A stretch of 64,000 nt of DNA from Spirosoma agri (GCF_010747415.1 NZ_JAAGNZ010000002.1:248001-312000), one strand, 5' to 3'. Shown: positions 8,597 through 17,002, counted from the first letter of the stretch. Notes: generated by a model not told the origin, from the letters alone. Numbers and translations: made by a program.

Positions 8597-9472
8597 TCAC
8601 TTGTTGGCTATGTACTTTTCTACCAATTCTGATAATGATGCGATAAAAGTTATTCCATCTTCAGTTGCCTTATATGATTCTTTACGCCCTTGCATTAATT
8701 GCATTGGGTTACTTATTGAAATACCAAGCAGTGCACCCAACTGATTGGCTAGCACGTCAATTGTCACAGGTTTTCCTGTCTTGTTGTCAATGATTCTATG
8801 TGACTTTGCGAGTGCCCAAACCAATTCTGCAAAATCTGTCTTGTCGCCCCTATTATCTCTCCATACAAGTTTTGCATTAGTGATTTTTGGATGATCTTCT
8901 GTTACAGGTGATTTTGGGTTTACACTCTGTTGAGGGGTAACAATTTTTCGCGACATTTCAACGTATCCAAAATTCTGAGCAAGACCAGGAAGAGGATCAC
9001 GGCTCTCAGCAGTTAGTTCGTCAGCTGCCTTTACATACTCATAGCAACAGACTCTAACCTCTTCAACTATGCTATAAATGCACTTTTTATCTTCTTCGGT
9101 TAATTGGACTCTATTTTTATGAGAACCAAATACTTCAAAAGTCTTAAAATCTAAAAAGATTCTATCTATCCATTCGTCAGATTCTAAATAGTCGTATCCG
9201 TCTCTTACTTGGCTCAAAAAAGAGTTTAAATTAGTAGAGTATCTTGTTAGTTCTAGGGGTCTTAATTTTGATAAAATGTTAGATTTAACTTCTACTACTA
9301 GTTCTCTCCCTAACAATAAGTAATCTTTAAAATCTGTTTCAATAGCCTTATACAAAGAATGTCTTTCTTGAAAATTCCCTGCAATATTAATTTCTTGAAA
9401 TTCCTTAGATAAACTTTTGGTGGCTCTGCTAAAAACATCTATTATGCGTTCTTGCACATCAGTTGTTACCAT
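8597..9472 (-). CDS. RteC-like element regulator
   Basis: 291 residues, no signal or membrane segment. The C-terminal region (about 200-265), KLVWRDNRGDKTDFAELVWA then ALAKSHRIIDNKTGKPVTID, resembles the end of RteC. RteC is the regulator that switches on excision of conjugative transposons such as CTnDOT in Bacteroides, and members there read W-x-G-xKTELxELxYAL. The N-terminal part is acidic and helical, with no domain I can name. The DNA is more AT-rich than the adjacent integrase. It lies directly downstream of the integrase on the same strand, separated by a hairpin. Control of integrase or excision genes is inferred from similarity and position. Confidence 0.6.
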   Translation of the reverse strand: MVTTDVQERIIDVFSRATKSLSKEFQEINIAGNFQERHSLYKAIETDFKDYLLLGRELVVEVKSNILSKLRPLELTRYSTNLNSFLSQVRDGYDYLESDEWIDRIFLDFKTFEVFGSHKNRVQLTEEDKKCIYSIVEEVRVCCYEYVKAADELTAESRDPLPGLAQNFGYVEMSRKIVTPQQSVNPKSPVTEDHPKITNAKLVWRDNRGDKTDFAELVWALAKSHRIIDNKTGKPVTIDVLANQLGALLGISISNPMQLMQGRKESYKATEDGITFIASLSELVEKYIANK

Positions 9473-9528
9473 TGGTTGTACTTGCTTTAGTCGTAATTTT
9501 GTTTATTCTGTTGTAGCTGGTAAAACAA

Positions 9529-9576
9529 GTAAATGGTACAGATAACACCTGTTAGGATGCTGACTGTACCATTTAC
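9529..9576 (-). terminator. Hairpin between integrase and RteC-like gene
   Basis: A 13-bp perfect inverted repeat (GTAAATGGTACAG with its complement) has a 22-base loop, 12 bases after the integrase stop. It lacks a strong T run, so it may be a weak terminator, an mRNA-stabilising stem or a protein-binding palindrome. Confidence 0.45.
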
Positions 9577-9587
9577 AAATAGTATGC

Positions 9588-10892
9588 TCATTGAAAATGT
9601 GCGTGGTCAAGTAACATGATTGCATTTTGCTCTGACGAAACCTTAATGTACCGTAGTAGCATCTTTTCCGAACGGTGGCCGGTTATCTGCATAATCTGAA
9701 TAACTGGAACCTTTGCCAAATACGCATTTGTCGCAAACGAACGCCGGGCGGTGTGAGAGCTAACCAATTCCCACTTTTCGAGGGTACGTAGCTCGTTTAG
9801 TCCGCCCCGTGTCCGATTAACCTCAATTCGGTCATTTAGGCCCGCCCTTTTGCATAGCTCCTTCAAGTGGTCGTTCAGCCGTTGGTTGCTGATCGGGCGC
9901 GGGGGCGTACCGTTGTATTTGTTGAGAATTGAAACAACTTTGGAGTTGAGGGGTATTGAAACCCGCTCGGACGTTTTGAGCGTCCGGCGCGTCAGAATAC
10001 GACCGTTGATGTTTTCGGCCCGTAGTTGCGTGAAGTCGGAAAACCGTAGGCCGGTGTAACAGCCAATCAAAAACAGGTCACGCGCCCGCTCTATCCCCGG
10101 TGTATGGGTCAGACCAAGCGCATATAAACGCGTCAGTTCGTCGTCAGTGAGGTAAACGCTATCAACGTCCTCTGAAAACTTTTTAAAGTCTTTGTGCTGA
10201 AATATAGTGTTCGAGTGCAACCCGTCGGCGTGCGCCTGTTTCAGCATTACTTTCAGGTCTTTTAGTAGCGAACCAACATAGTTGAGCGTCAAGCCGCGGC
10301 CAGTTAGCCACAATTTGAATAAGTGGTAAAAATCAAGGCTGAACGCGGAGTAGTCAATAGGTTGACTGGTTGCCTTACTGTAGTCCTCTAATAACCGTTT
10401 TAGTTTCAGGTAGCCATTCAACGTAAACCGGGAATACTGCGAACTTTTGGCGTTAAGCCGACGACCAACGCGGGCTTCCTCAACAAACCGTTCGATGTAG
10501 CCCATAAATGTTTCGGTGGGTGTTGCGGTCTTGTCTTTCTTTGGGTGGTTGGTCTTAGCGCGTTTTAACGTCTGGTTAAGATGTTCTTTAATGAGGTCAT
10601 TACTGATCGTCGACCCGGCTAATTGCAGAGCTGTAATAATCTGTTTAAGCGCGGCCCGGTGACGTTCAAGGTTGCCATTAATCGTTTCGTGCCGTTCCCG
10701 CTCTGAACGCGATTTCGTTGCAACGCGTACCCGCTGGGCGTTGGCGTCCCACTGGTACGGCTCAATCGTTTGTTCAGTTGAATACTTAAGCCGGCCGTAA
10801 TCGAATCGGTATACAAGATAAATGAGCGTTGGGCGGTCGGCGCGGGGGTCTTTGAGCAAAAACTTTACGTCTTTGTCCTGAATAGTTTTCAT
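9588..10892 (-). CDS. Tyrosine recombinase (integrase) of the element
   Basis: Site-specific recombinase that integrates and excises the element at the tRNA-Arg gene. Seen: an N-terminal arm-binding domain (about 1-110), a core-binding SAM-like domain (about 125-225) and a C-terminal catalytic domain. The full catalytic set is present: R283 in TGLRFSD, K306, H380 and R383 in HTARRSFATN, H406 in TGHRSEK, and nucleophile Y415 in LRYIK. At 434 residues it has the usual length for Bacteroidota integrases of the phage_int_SAM_5 type. It reads away from the tRNA. A 10-bp palindrome sits at its ribosome-binding region, and a 12-bp tandem repeat lies just beyond. It appears functional. Confidence 0.95.
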   Translation of the reverse strand: MKTIQDKDVKFLLKDPRADRPTLIYLVYRFDYGRLKYSTEQTIEPYQWDANAQRVRVATKSRSERERHETINGNLERHRAALKQIITALQLAGSTISNDLIKEHLNQTLKRAKTNHPKKDKTATPTETFMGYIERFVEEARVGRRLNAKSSQYSRFTLNGYLKLKRLLEDYSKATSQPIDYSAFSLDFYHLFKLWLTGRGLTLNYVGSLLKDLKVMLKQAHADGLHSNTIFQHKDFKKFSEDVDSVYLTDDELTRLYALGLTHTPGIERARDLFLIGCYTGLRFSDFTQLRAENINGRILTRRTLKTSERVSIPLNSKVVSILNKYNGTPPRPISNQRLNDHLKELCKRAGLNDRIEVNRTRGGLNELRTLEKWELVSSHTARRSFATNAYLAKVPVIQIMQITGHRSEKMLLRYIKVSSEQNAIMLLDHAHFQ

Positions 10893-10898
10893 TGGTTT

Positions 10899-10923
10899 AA
10901 CTTGGTTTGGTCAAAACCAAGTT
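10899..10923. promoter_or_regulatory. Palindrome at integrase start
   Basis: Perfect inverted repeat AACTTGGTTT, five bases, AAACCAAGTT, beginning seven bases upstream of the integrase ATG. It covers the ribosome-binding region and could be an operator, an RNA hairpin limiting translation, or an integrase-binding site. Confidence 0.6.
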
Positions 10924-10941
10924 ACAAATAAAATCAATGCA

Positions 10942-10965
10942 GGGGACGAACGAGGGGACGAATGA
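10942..10965. repeat. 12-bp tandem direct repeat in attachment region
   Basis: GGGGACGAACGA is followed directly by GGGGACGAATGA, with one base different. Short direct repeats in this position, between an integrase gene and its attachment core, often are arm-type integrase binding sites. That role is inferred from location. Confidence 0.55.
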
Positions 10966-11005
10966 AGTTGATAAAACCGTATTTGTTTCAGTTAACCTTA
11001 GTAAA

Positions 11006-11066
11006 GTAGAAAGACTAATCAGTTGATTTTGAGTTTTTAAGCTCTAATCCTGATTAGTCTTTCTAC
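11006..11066 (-). terminator. 17-bp inverted repeat after tRNA-Arg
   Basis: Perfect 17-bp inverted repeat (GTAGAAAGACTAATCAG and its complement) with a 27-base spacer, starting nine bases past the tRNA 3' end on its strand. It may terminate the tRNA transcript or be part of the attachment site used by the integrase. There is no long T run after it on the tRNA strand. Confidence 0.5.
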
Positions 11067-11074
11067 GTACTTTG

Positions 11075-11146
11075 TGCTCCCGAAGGGATTCGAACCCCTA
11101 TCGTCGGTACCGGAAACCGAAATTCTATCCATTGAACTACGGAAGC
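11075..11146 (-). tRNA. tRNA-Arg (anticodon CCG)
   Basis: 72-nt cloverleaf read on the minus strand. The acceptor stem GCTTCCG pairs with CGGGAGC (one G-U). The anticodon stem TCGGT/ACCGA encloses the loop TTCCGGT with anticodon CCG, and the T arm has GGTTCGAATCC. The discriminator is A; CCA is not encoded (ACAA follows). It decodes CGG arginine codons. Its 3' end is the probable attachment site of the neighbouring integrase, and the tRNA itself is left intact. Confidence 0.95.
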
Positions 11147-11318
11147 AGTGTTTCCCGTTTGGGAGTGCAAATATACTGGATTCTACGCTAATTACGCAAG
11201 GGAGTCGGTCGATGATTTCGCTGCAAAAAACAAAATACCAGCTATTATGCCATACTAACATTGAGAATAACGCCCTACTTTATGTACATTAGACACGTAC
11301 TGGGCTAACTATCAGCGG

Positions 11319-12470
11319 CTACGTCTTCTCCTCTATGTTCCCGATCTTCTTGGCTCGCTTGGGCAAATGGTCAGCCAATTGCTGAAAGTTTTCAATAGGT
11401 GGCCGGGGTTTTTCAGCTTCGCCAATCAAAAAACCGTAGGGATTCAGTGATTCTACAGCATCAAAAATCACTTTTATAATGGCTGTCATCGGTAAAGCCA
11501 GCACCAGACCGGGAAATCCCCAGACATTTTCCCACAAAATGAGGACGATAATGGCCGCTAGTGGATTGATGCTAACTTTAGAGCCGACAATGTAGGGCGT
11601 GATGAAGTTACCTTCCAGCGTCTGTACAAAGAGGAATATACCAATTACGCCAAGAGCCTTCAGCGGATTATCTTCCGTAACCAGTGCGTAAGCTGCGGGT
11701 AGGAGGGAGCCTAACGAGATGCCGAAATAAGGGATCAGCACCAGGCAGGCACCGAAGAAACCAAAGAAAATAGCATAATCGATACCCAGAATGAGCAACC
11801 CGACGGTCATCAATGTGCCGATGATCAAAATAACCAGTACCAATCCGGCGAGGTAGTCTTTCACCACGTTATAAATACCACTCAGGACAAAGTCAATTTT
11901 TGACCGTCGGGTGCCGTCGAAGACTTTGTAAAAAAACGACCGAAAAAAATCGCGGTAAAGAAGAAAGAAGAAGATAAAGAGCAAGACCAGAAACACATCG
12001 GTTAAAGTGCTGGTGGTTGCCAGAAGAGTGCTGGTCAGAATCGTGCCGCCTTCGGACAAGGCCTGATTCGCGTATTTTGTTACTTCAGCCACTTGCCGCT
12101 GACGGTCGATGTTCAGGTGTTCGTCGGCATACGTTCCCAGTTGACTTATGTATTCCTTGACGCGAGTGATCAGTTGCGGCATAACTTCGGCAAAGCTGCT
12201 GATCTGCATCGAAACGGCATAAAGAATACCAACAATGACGGTTAACGTCAAGATCAGGCATAGGGCAATAGCGAGTATACGCGGCACCCCCCAGTTCTCG
12301 AGCCGTTGGGCCAACGGGAATAGCAGCACAGAAAATAAGATAGCAAAAACCAGAGGAATAAGTAATCCCTGCAGGGTGTGCAATCCATAAACAATGATAA
12401 CCAATGACAGTAATACGCAGGCAATTTTAGCGTATGATGGGAGCTGTATCTCCTGGGCGCGAATATTCAT
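11319..12470 (-). CDS. AI-2E family transporter (permease)
   Basis: Inner-membrane protein of the AI-2E/PerM-like family (PF01594). Members include autoinducer-2 exporters and sodium/proton antiporters, so the substrate here cannot be stated. Seen: 383 residues with about seven to eight hydrophobic helices, two at the N-terminus (residues 15-55), one near 65-85, then a soluble stretch and a dense C-terminal membrane block. The family signature GIDYAIFFGFFGACLVLIPY is followed by an LxGxxxxP-type segment, and VSINPLAAIIVLILW is the typical late motif. The start ATG 12470 precedes a short polar leader. It is divergent from the response-regulator gene. Confidence 0.88.
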   Translation of the reverse strand: MNIRAQEIQLPSYAKIACVLLSLVIIVYGLHTLQGLLIPLVFAILFSVLLFPLAQRLENWGVPRILAIALCLILTLTVIVGILYAVSMQISSFAEVMPQLITRVKEYISQLGTYADEHLNIDRQRQVAEVTKYANQALSEGGTILTSTLLATTSTLTDVFLVLLFIFFFLLYRDFFRSFFYKVFDGTRRSKIDFVLSGIYNVVKDYLAGLVLVILIIGTLMTVGLLILGIDYAIFFGFFGACLVLIPYFGISLGSLLPAAYALVTEDNPLKALGVIGIFLFVQTLEGNFITPYIVGSKVSINPLAAIIVLILWENVWGFPGLVLALPMTAIIKVIFDAVESLNPYGFLIGEAEKPRPPIENFQQLADHLPKRAKKIGNIEEKT

Positions 12471-12755
12471 GATGGAACATAAACTCCAGATAAGTACTAA
12501 TCGTTATTTTCTTTTTGTGATTTGTTCCATCGACGAAATGGGGCGTCAGCAGGGCTATTTCGTCTTTTGACAAACGGACTATCCGATAAATTGATAACTT
12601 GCTTACAATCAACCGGTAAGGGAGGGCCAAAAAGCCTACTAGCTTATTAAATAATTGTTAAGTATGTGTCTCGTAAGCGTAACGTTGTGGATAAGCCACG
12701 TAACTTCGGGGCAGCCTACGGTAAAAAAGGGCTGTTCTCACCAACTCTGCTTCTC

Positions 12756-13466
12756 ATGAGTGCTGCTAAAGCTGCTCAACCATTGCATCGCATTTTAGTC
12801 GTGGACGACGATGCTGACATTGTCGAAATGCTCGAATATAATCTTACGAAAGAAGGTTACGACGTTCGTACCGCAACAGACGGACGTAAAGCGGTTGACA
12901 TTGCCCGGACTTATCTGCCCGAACTGGTTATGCTCGATATTATGATGCCGCACATGGATGGCATCGAAGCGGGCCGACAGCTGCGTGACATACCGGAATT
13001 ACGACAGACGTATATATTGTTTCTGACCGCTCGTTCGGAAGAGTACTCGGAGGTAGCGGCCTTTGATGTAGGGGCCGACGATTATATCACTAAACCGATC
13101 AAGCCACGTGCTCTGATGAGCCGGATCAATGCACTTTTCCGTCGCGAAGCGCAAAAAGCTGATCCGGGTGAACAGATCAATATCGCCGAACTGGTGATTA
13201 ACCGCAAAAACTATTCGGTTAGCCAGGATGACAAGTCGGTGATTTTGCCCAAAAAAGAATTTGAACTGCTGTTCTTTCTGGCGCAGCATCCCAATAAAGT
13301 ATTTAGCCGTGAAGAGCTTCTTCAAAAAATATGGGGTGCTGATATTTATGTCCTCGAACGCACGGTAGACGTTCATATTCGTAAACTCCGTGAGAAGATC
13401 GGTGATACGCACATCCGGACGTTGAAAGGAGTGGGCTACATGTTTACGGATCAGCCTGATGTGTGA
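12756..13466 (+). CDS. OmpR/PhoB-family response regulator
   Basis: DNA-binding response regulator of a two-component system. Seen, numbering from ATG 12756: receiver domain 11-125 with acidic pocket D17-D19, phospho-acceptor D61 in LDIMMP, T91 and K113 in ITKP. The winged-helix effector domain lies at about 140-232, with PKKEFELLFFLAQHPNKVFS and RTVDVHIRKLREKIG. ATG 12756 gives 236 residues. An upstream GTG at 12666 would add 30 residues of non-homologous sequence and is unlikely. The histidine kinase follows 84 bases downstream. The PhoBR-like arrangement is common in Bacteroidota; the signal is unknown. Confidence 0.93.
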   Translation: MSAAKAAQPLHRILVVDDDADIVEMLEYNLTKEGYDVRTATDGRKAVDIARTYLPELVMLDIMMPHMDGIEAGRQLRDIPELRQTYILFLTARSEEYSEVAAFDVGADDYITKPIKPRALMSRINALFRREAQKADPGEQINIAELVINRKNYSVSQDDKSVILPKKEFELLFFLAQHPNKVFSREELLQKIWGADIYVLERTVDVHIRKLREKIGDTHIRTLKGVGYMFTDQPDV

Positions 13467-13550
13467 ATTAGTGAATAGGCAGATGTGTTTACGGATCAAT
13501 GACGGCGTGCGTTTATTTTTCATGCCGTCGCTCATTCACGAATTTGCCTA

Positions 13551-14585
13551 ATGTCTCTGAGTCCCCGTTTTATAGCACTTTTACTGGCGTCATTGATCTC
13601 GGCACTGACGGTAGCCTTTCTGACGTTTGTGGACGGCGTTACCAGCACCATGCTGTTTGTGGTTGGTATTTCGTCGTTTGTTATCTCGTTTTTTTTGGTC
13701 TTATATGCCATCGAACTGCTCGTGTTCCGGGAAGTCAATAAGATGTATAAGACGATCCACAAGCTTAAAATCCGCGATTTCGCGATCTCCCGCAAAACGA
13801 TCATTAAGAATACCAATCCCTTCAAGAAGCTGAACGACGAGATTTTTGTCTATGTCGCGAAAAAGCAGAAAGAGATTGACGAATTAAAGCGGCTGGAACA
13901 GTTTCGGCGGGAGTTCCTGGCCGACGTTTCACATGAACTGAAAACTCCCATTTTTGCCGCTCAGGGCTTCATTCATACGCTCATCGATGGAGCCGTTGAT
14001 GATGAGCACGTACGCGATAAATTTCTGGCAAAAGCAGCCAAAAGCCTGGATGGCCTCGATGCGCTGGTAAAGGATCTGGTGGCACTCTCGCAGTTGGAAA
14101 CCGGTGAAGTGAAAATGAATTTCGAGCAGGTCGATATAGCGCACGTCATACAGGAGGTATTTGAGCAATTGGAAAAGATTGCCCAGACGAAACGTACGTT
14201 TCTTAAAATGCGCGTCGACCGACCCGGTCCGATCTGGGTCAAAGCTGATCAGCAACGAATTATGCAGGTGATGACTAACCTGATCGAGAATGCGGTTAAG
14301 TACGGTAACGAAAATGGTAAGGTCTACGTCAGTCTGGAAGAGGACAAAAAACATGTGCTGATTGCCGTGAGAGACGACGGCCCCGGTATTCCACCCGAAC
14401 ACTTAAGCCGGATTTTTGAGCGATTCTACCGCGTCGAGAAGAGCCGTTCCAAAGATCGGGGTGGCACGGGCCTGGGCCTGGCTATTGTGAAGCACATCCT
14501 GAATGCGCACAAAGCCAAAATCACTGTTATGAGCAAACTGGAGAAAGGCACAACCTTCCGGTTCAAACTCGAACGGATGGAGTAA
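13551..14585 (+). CDS. PhoR-like sensor histidine kinase
   Basis: Membrane sensor that autophosphorylates and passes phosphate to the preceding response regulator. Seen: two transmembrane helices (about residues 7-25 and 34-57) with almost no loop between them. This gives little extracytoplasmic sensing domain, so it may sense within the membrane or through partners. A linker follows, then the HisKA domain with H128 in DVSHELKTP, then the HATPase domain with N box NLIENAVKYG, G1 DDGPGIP and G2 GTGLGLAI. Length 344. The stop is only 24 bases from the stop of the convergent protease gene. Confidence 0.93.
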   Translation: MSLSPRFIALLLASLISALTVAFLTFVDGVTSTMLFVVGISSFVISFFLVLYAIELLVFREVNKMYKTIHKLKIRDFAISRKTIIKNTNPFKKLNDEIFVYVAKKQKEIDELKRLEQFRREFLADVSHELKTPIFAAQGFIHTLIDGAVDDEHVRDKFLAKAAKSLDGLDALVKDLVALSQLETGEVKMNFEQVDIAHVIQEVFEQLEKIAQTKRTFLKMRVDRPGPIWVKADQQRIMQVMTNLIENAVKYGNENGKVYVSLEEDKKHVLIAVRDDGPGIPPEHLSRIFERFYRVEKSRSKDRGGTGLGLAIVKHILNAHKAKITVMSKLEKGTTFRFKLERME

Positions 14586-14609
14586 CGGAATACAATTGTT
14601 CTGTATAGT

Positions 14610-15875
14610 TCAGATCAGTCGCTTGAGCGCAAAATTAGCGACGAAGATTTGTCCGTTACGCCGAACCAGTACGGATACCTCTTTTCCTTCCCCTTTCTGA
14701 AGAATCTTGTAAATATCGGTGATGCTTAGATCATTGGCGGAGCTGTTATTGACGAACAGAACCTCATCACCCTCAACCAAACCCGACAGCGCTGCCGGTG
14801 AACCATCAATAAGTTTAGCGACGTAGTAGTTGCGGAACCGTTCCCCTTTGGCACGAAGTTCCAGCCCGCTCATGTCGTGTTCGAACGATTCGCGCATCAA
14901 CCGTTTGATCGGCTTCATGACGATGTAGCGATCCGGATAATTGAACGTGACATTAAACCGGCGCAGCAACTCACAGCCCACATTCCCCTGCCGTTCGGGC
15001 ATGTTGATCAGCTTCATACCGAACGAGGTGCTGTCGGGAAACGACGCCAGAATATTGTCCAGTTCGTACCGACCGAATTTGATTTTTTGTATTCGGCCCA
15101 TGCTGCCGTTGATCACACCATTTAAACCACGACCTAGTTGAGCCCGGACAACCTTCGCCGGTAGGGGCATGGCAGCGGTACTGCGCGAGCGGTCGAGCAG
15201 GAGGGCGTGGCCAGCACCCGTATCTAAAACTACCCGTAGCGGCATTGATTTGTCGCCGTCAAAAACAGCCAAAGCGTCGGTGTAGGCTTTGGTGTCCTGA
15301 ATGGTAATGGGGTAACGATCGCCTTTTCGCTTCTTGTACTGGTATTTCTGGGGCTTCATGATAATAAGCTCCCGACGCTGAAAATCGACATTGACCACAA
15401 AATTGGCAAAGATCTCATAGCCGAAAATGCCGTGGACGGGTGTGCCGACGTATTCCGACAGCTTCAGAATATCTTCGTCCAGGATGACAAGGTTATGGTG
15501 CGATGCGCGCATACCGCCCATGCTCATGTTGGTATTGATGGCGATAGAGGCCGTTAGGTTGCTGCCTTCACCCGCTCCTGACAGTTTTACTTTACGGGCC
15601 AGTGTAAGCGGTTGTTTGCGGAAGATACTGGGGTCGGTAATGATGGTGTTGCTAACGCCCGTATCCAGAATGAACTGGAGCGTGTCCGAGTCATTGACCC
15701 GAACAGGGACTATGATCAGGTTCGAGTGAAGTTGGAACGGAATGCGTGTCCAGGATCGGTTGCCGGCAATATAAAAACCGTACCGTTCCCGATCGGGCGT
15801 GTGTTTACGATCATCATCGCCCCAGGCGACCAGACAGGTGCAAAGCAACCCGATTACTAAAACCGCCGTTTTCAT
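14610..15875 (-). CDS. Exported aspartyl protease with two DTG motifs and PDZ domain
   Basis: Seen: signal peptide (residues 1-19), a first retropepsin-like motif ILDTGVSNT with D71, a second motif VLDTGAGHA with D218, and a C-terminal PDZ domain (about 345-421) with LIDGSPAALSGLVEGDEVLF. Retropepsin-like proteases normally form a dimer with one Asp from each chain; two DTG halves in one chain would make a self-contained active site, as in pepsins. Proteins of this layout are common in Bacteroidota and are probably periplasmic or outer-membrane-exposed. Substrate unknown. It is convergent with the kinase gene and divergent from tpiA. Confidence 0.85.
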   Translation of the reverse strand: MKTAVLVIGLLCTCLVAWGDDDRKHTPDRERYGFYIAGNRSWTRIPFQLHSNLIIVPVRVNDSDTLQFILDTGVSNTIITDPSIFRKQPLTLARKVKLSGAGEGSNLTASIAINTNMSMGGMRASHHNLVILDEDILKLSEYVGTPVHGIFGYEIFANFVVNVDFQRRELIIMKPQKYQYKKRKGDRYPITIQDTKAYTDALAVFDGDKSMPLRVVLDTGAGHALLLDRSRSTAAMPLPAKVVRAQLGRGLNGVINGSMGRIQKIKFGRYELDNILASFPDSTSFGMKLINMPERQGNVGCELLRRFNVTFNYPDRYIVMKPIKRLMRESFEHDMSGLELRAKGERFRNYYVAKLIDGSPAALSGLVEGDEVLFVNNSSANDLSITDIYKILQKGEGKEVSVLVRRNGQIFVANFALKRLI

Positions 15876-16114
15876 GTAAATGTGTTTTATAGCATTGAAA
15901 TTACGTATTTTTTACTAGAATAACACAAAAAAAGAATAACTGGTTTATATGCCTAACGAACGGGCTATCAGCAACATGGGCTGTTTTATAAAATTTACCG
16001 CTGGGCTGGATGGGGGGTTCGATCGAAAACCCCTAATTTCGCCCGTGGTTGATGAACAGGAGCTTGTTTATCAATTCGGATCAAATTGATTAGTAGCCTA
16101 TTATTCCCTGTTTT

Positions 16115-16879
16115 ATGCGTAAAAAGATAGTTGCCGGTAACTGGAAAATGAACAAAACCTACGAAGAAGCACAAGCCCTGCTTTCGGAGGTTGTCAATAT
16201 GGTTAAGGATGAAGTTACGGGCGATGTTGAGGTTGTTCTCTGCCCACCGTCGATCTACCTGACCACATCGCGTCAGTACATCACGCCGGGCGGTAAAGTA
16301 TCGATCGGAGCGCAGAATTGCCACGAGAAAGCGTCGGGCGCGTATACGGGCGAAATTTCGGCGCCGATGCTCCAGTCAATTGGTGTTGAGTACGTTATCT
16401 TGGGACACAGCGAACGTCGGCAATATTTTGAGGAAACCAACGCACAACTGGCCGAGAAGGTCAATAGCGTACTTGAAAACGGGCTGACACCTATTTTCTG
16501 CTGTGGCGAATCACGTGATCTTCGCGAGAACGGCGATTACATCGGGTTTGTGAAAGACCAGATTACCGACAGCCTGTTTCATCTGTCTGATGAATCATTT
16601 GCTAAAGTCGTGATTGCTTACGAACCAATCTGGGCTATCGGTACGGGCTTAACGGCATCGTCGGCGCAGGCACAGGACATGCACTTCGAACTCCGTCAGC
16701 ACATTGCCGGACAGTATGGCGATGAAATTGCGCAGAACATCTCAATTCTATACGGTGGTAGTGCCAACGACAAAAATGCCGCTGAACTTTTTGCTCAGCC
16801 GGATGTCGATGGCGGTCTGATTGGTGGTGCTTCGCTGAAGTCACGGGATTTCCTGACTGTCATCAAGGCACGTCAATAG
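16115..16879 (+). CDS. tpiA: Triosephosphate isomerase
   Basis: Interconverts dihydroxyacetone phosphate and glyceraldehyde-3-phosphate in glycolysis and gluconeogenesis. Seen: AGNWKMN with K11, electrophile H98 in ILGHSERR, catalytic base E170 in AYEPIWAIGTG (the PROSITE signature with flexible loop), and the phosphate-binding end LYGGSAN and GGLIGGASL. 254 residues, normal length. It stands alone, with a protease gene divergent upstream and a long palindromic repeat 27 bases after the stop. Confidence 0.97.
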   Translation: MRKKIVAGNWKMNKTYEEAQALLSEVVNMVKDEVTGDVEVVLCPPSIYLTTSRQYITPGGKVSIGAQNCHEKASGAYTGEISAPMLQSIGVEYVILGHSERRQYFEETNAQLAEKVNSVLENGLTPIFCCGESRDLRENGDYIGFVKDQITDSLFHLSDESFAKVVIAYEPIWAIGTGLTASSAQAQDMHFELRQHIAGQYGDEIAQNISILYGGSANDKNAAELFAQPDVDGGLIGGASLKSRDFLTVIKARQ

Positions 16880-16906
16880 AAAGCTAAAAAATTAGTAAAT
16901 CTATTG

Positions 16907-16981
16907 TCTCTCACGGAGGCACAACGAACACAGAGACTTAGTACTACAGTTTCTTTGTGTTCGTTGTGCCTCCGTGAGAGA
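16907..16981. repeat. Long palindromic repeat
   Basis: A 26-bp perfect inverted repeat (16907-16932 and 16956-16981), extended by imperfect pairs to a 23-base loop. The arm reads TCTCTCACGGAGGCACAACG and onward. Its core (CACGGAGGCACAA) resembles short palindromic intergenic repeats I associate with many Bacteroidota genomes. It may also act as terminator for tpiA. It sits directly before the cupin gene start. Confidence 0.8.
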
Positions 16982-17002
16982 TCCTTTTTATCTGGCCCCC
17001 TC

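Larger units (their letters stand above)
1..11074. mobile_element. Integrative element at tRNA-Arg(CCG), right part
   Basis: Seen: a tyrosine recombinase lies next to the 3' end of a tRNA-Arg gene. Behind it come an RteC-like regulator, an excisionase-like HTH gene and a replication-initiator-like gene, then DarTG and an MmeI-like restriction-modification gene. tRNA 3' ends are the usual attachment sites of such integrases. The limits are uncertain: I found no second copy of the tRNA 3' end in the window, so the left end is probably outside it. The element may also stop before the cargo genes. No relaxase or conjugation gene is visible, which suggests mobilisation in trans or simple integration and excision. 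Confidence 0.6.

Noticed and set aside
1..9000. Second attachment site for the tRNA-Arg element
   Set aside because: I looked for a copy of the tRNA 3' end (such as GGGATTCGAACCCC) to the left of the integrase and found none; the left end is probably outside the window.
12666..12755. 30-residue extension of the response regulator from GTG
   Set aside because: The receiver domain begins just after ATG 12756, and the extension has no family match.
13532..14402. Long minus-strand open frames opposite the kinase gene
   Set aside because: They are antisense shadows of a gene with complete kinase motifs.
16904..17002. N-terminal extension of the cupin protein
   Set aside because: It would translate through a palindromic repeat; the conserved family N-terminus begins at ATG 17003.
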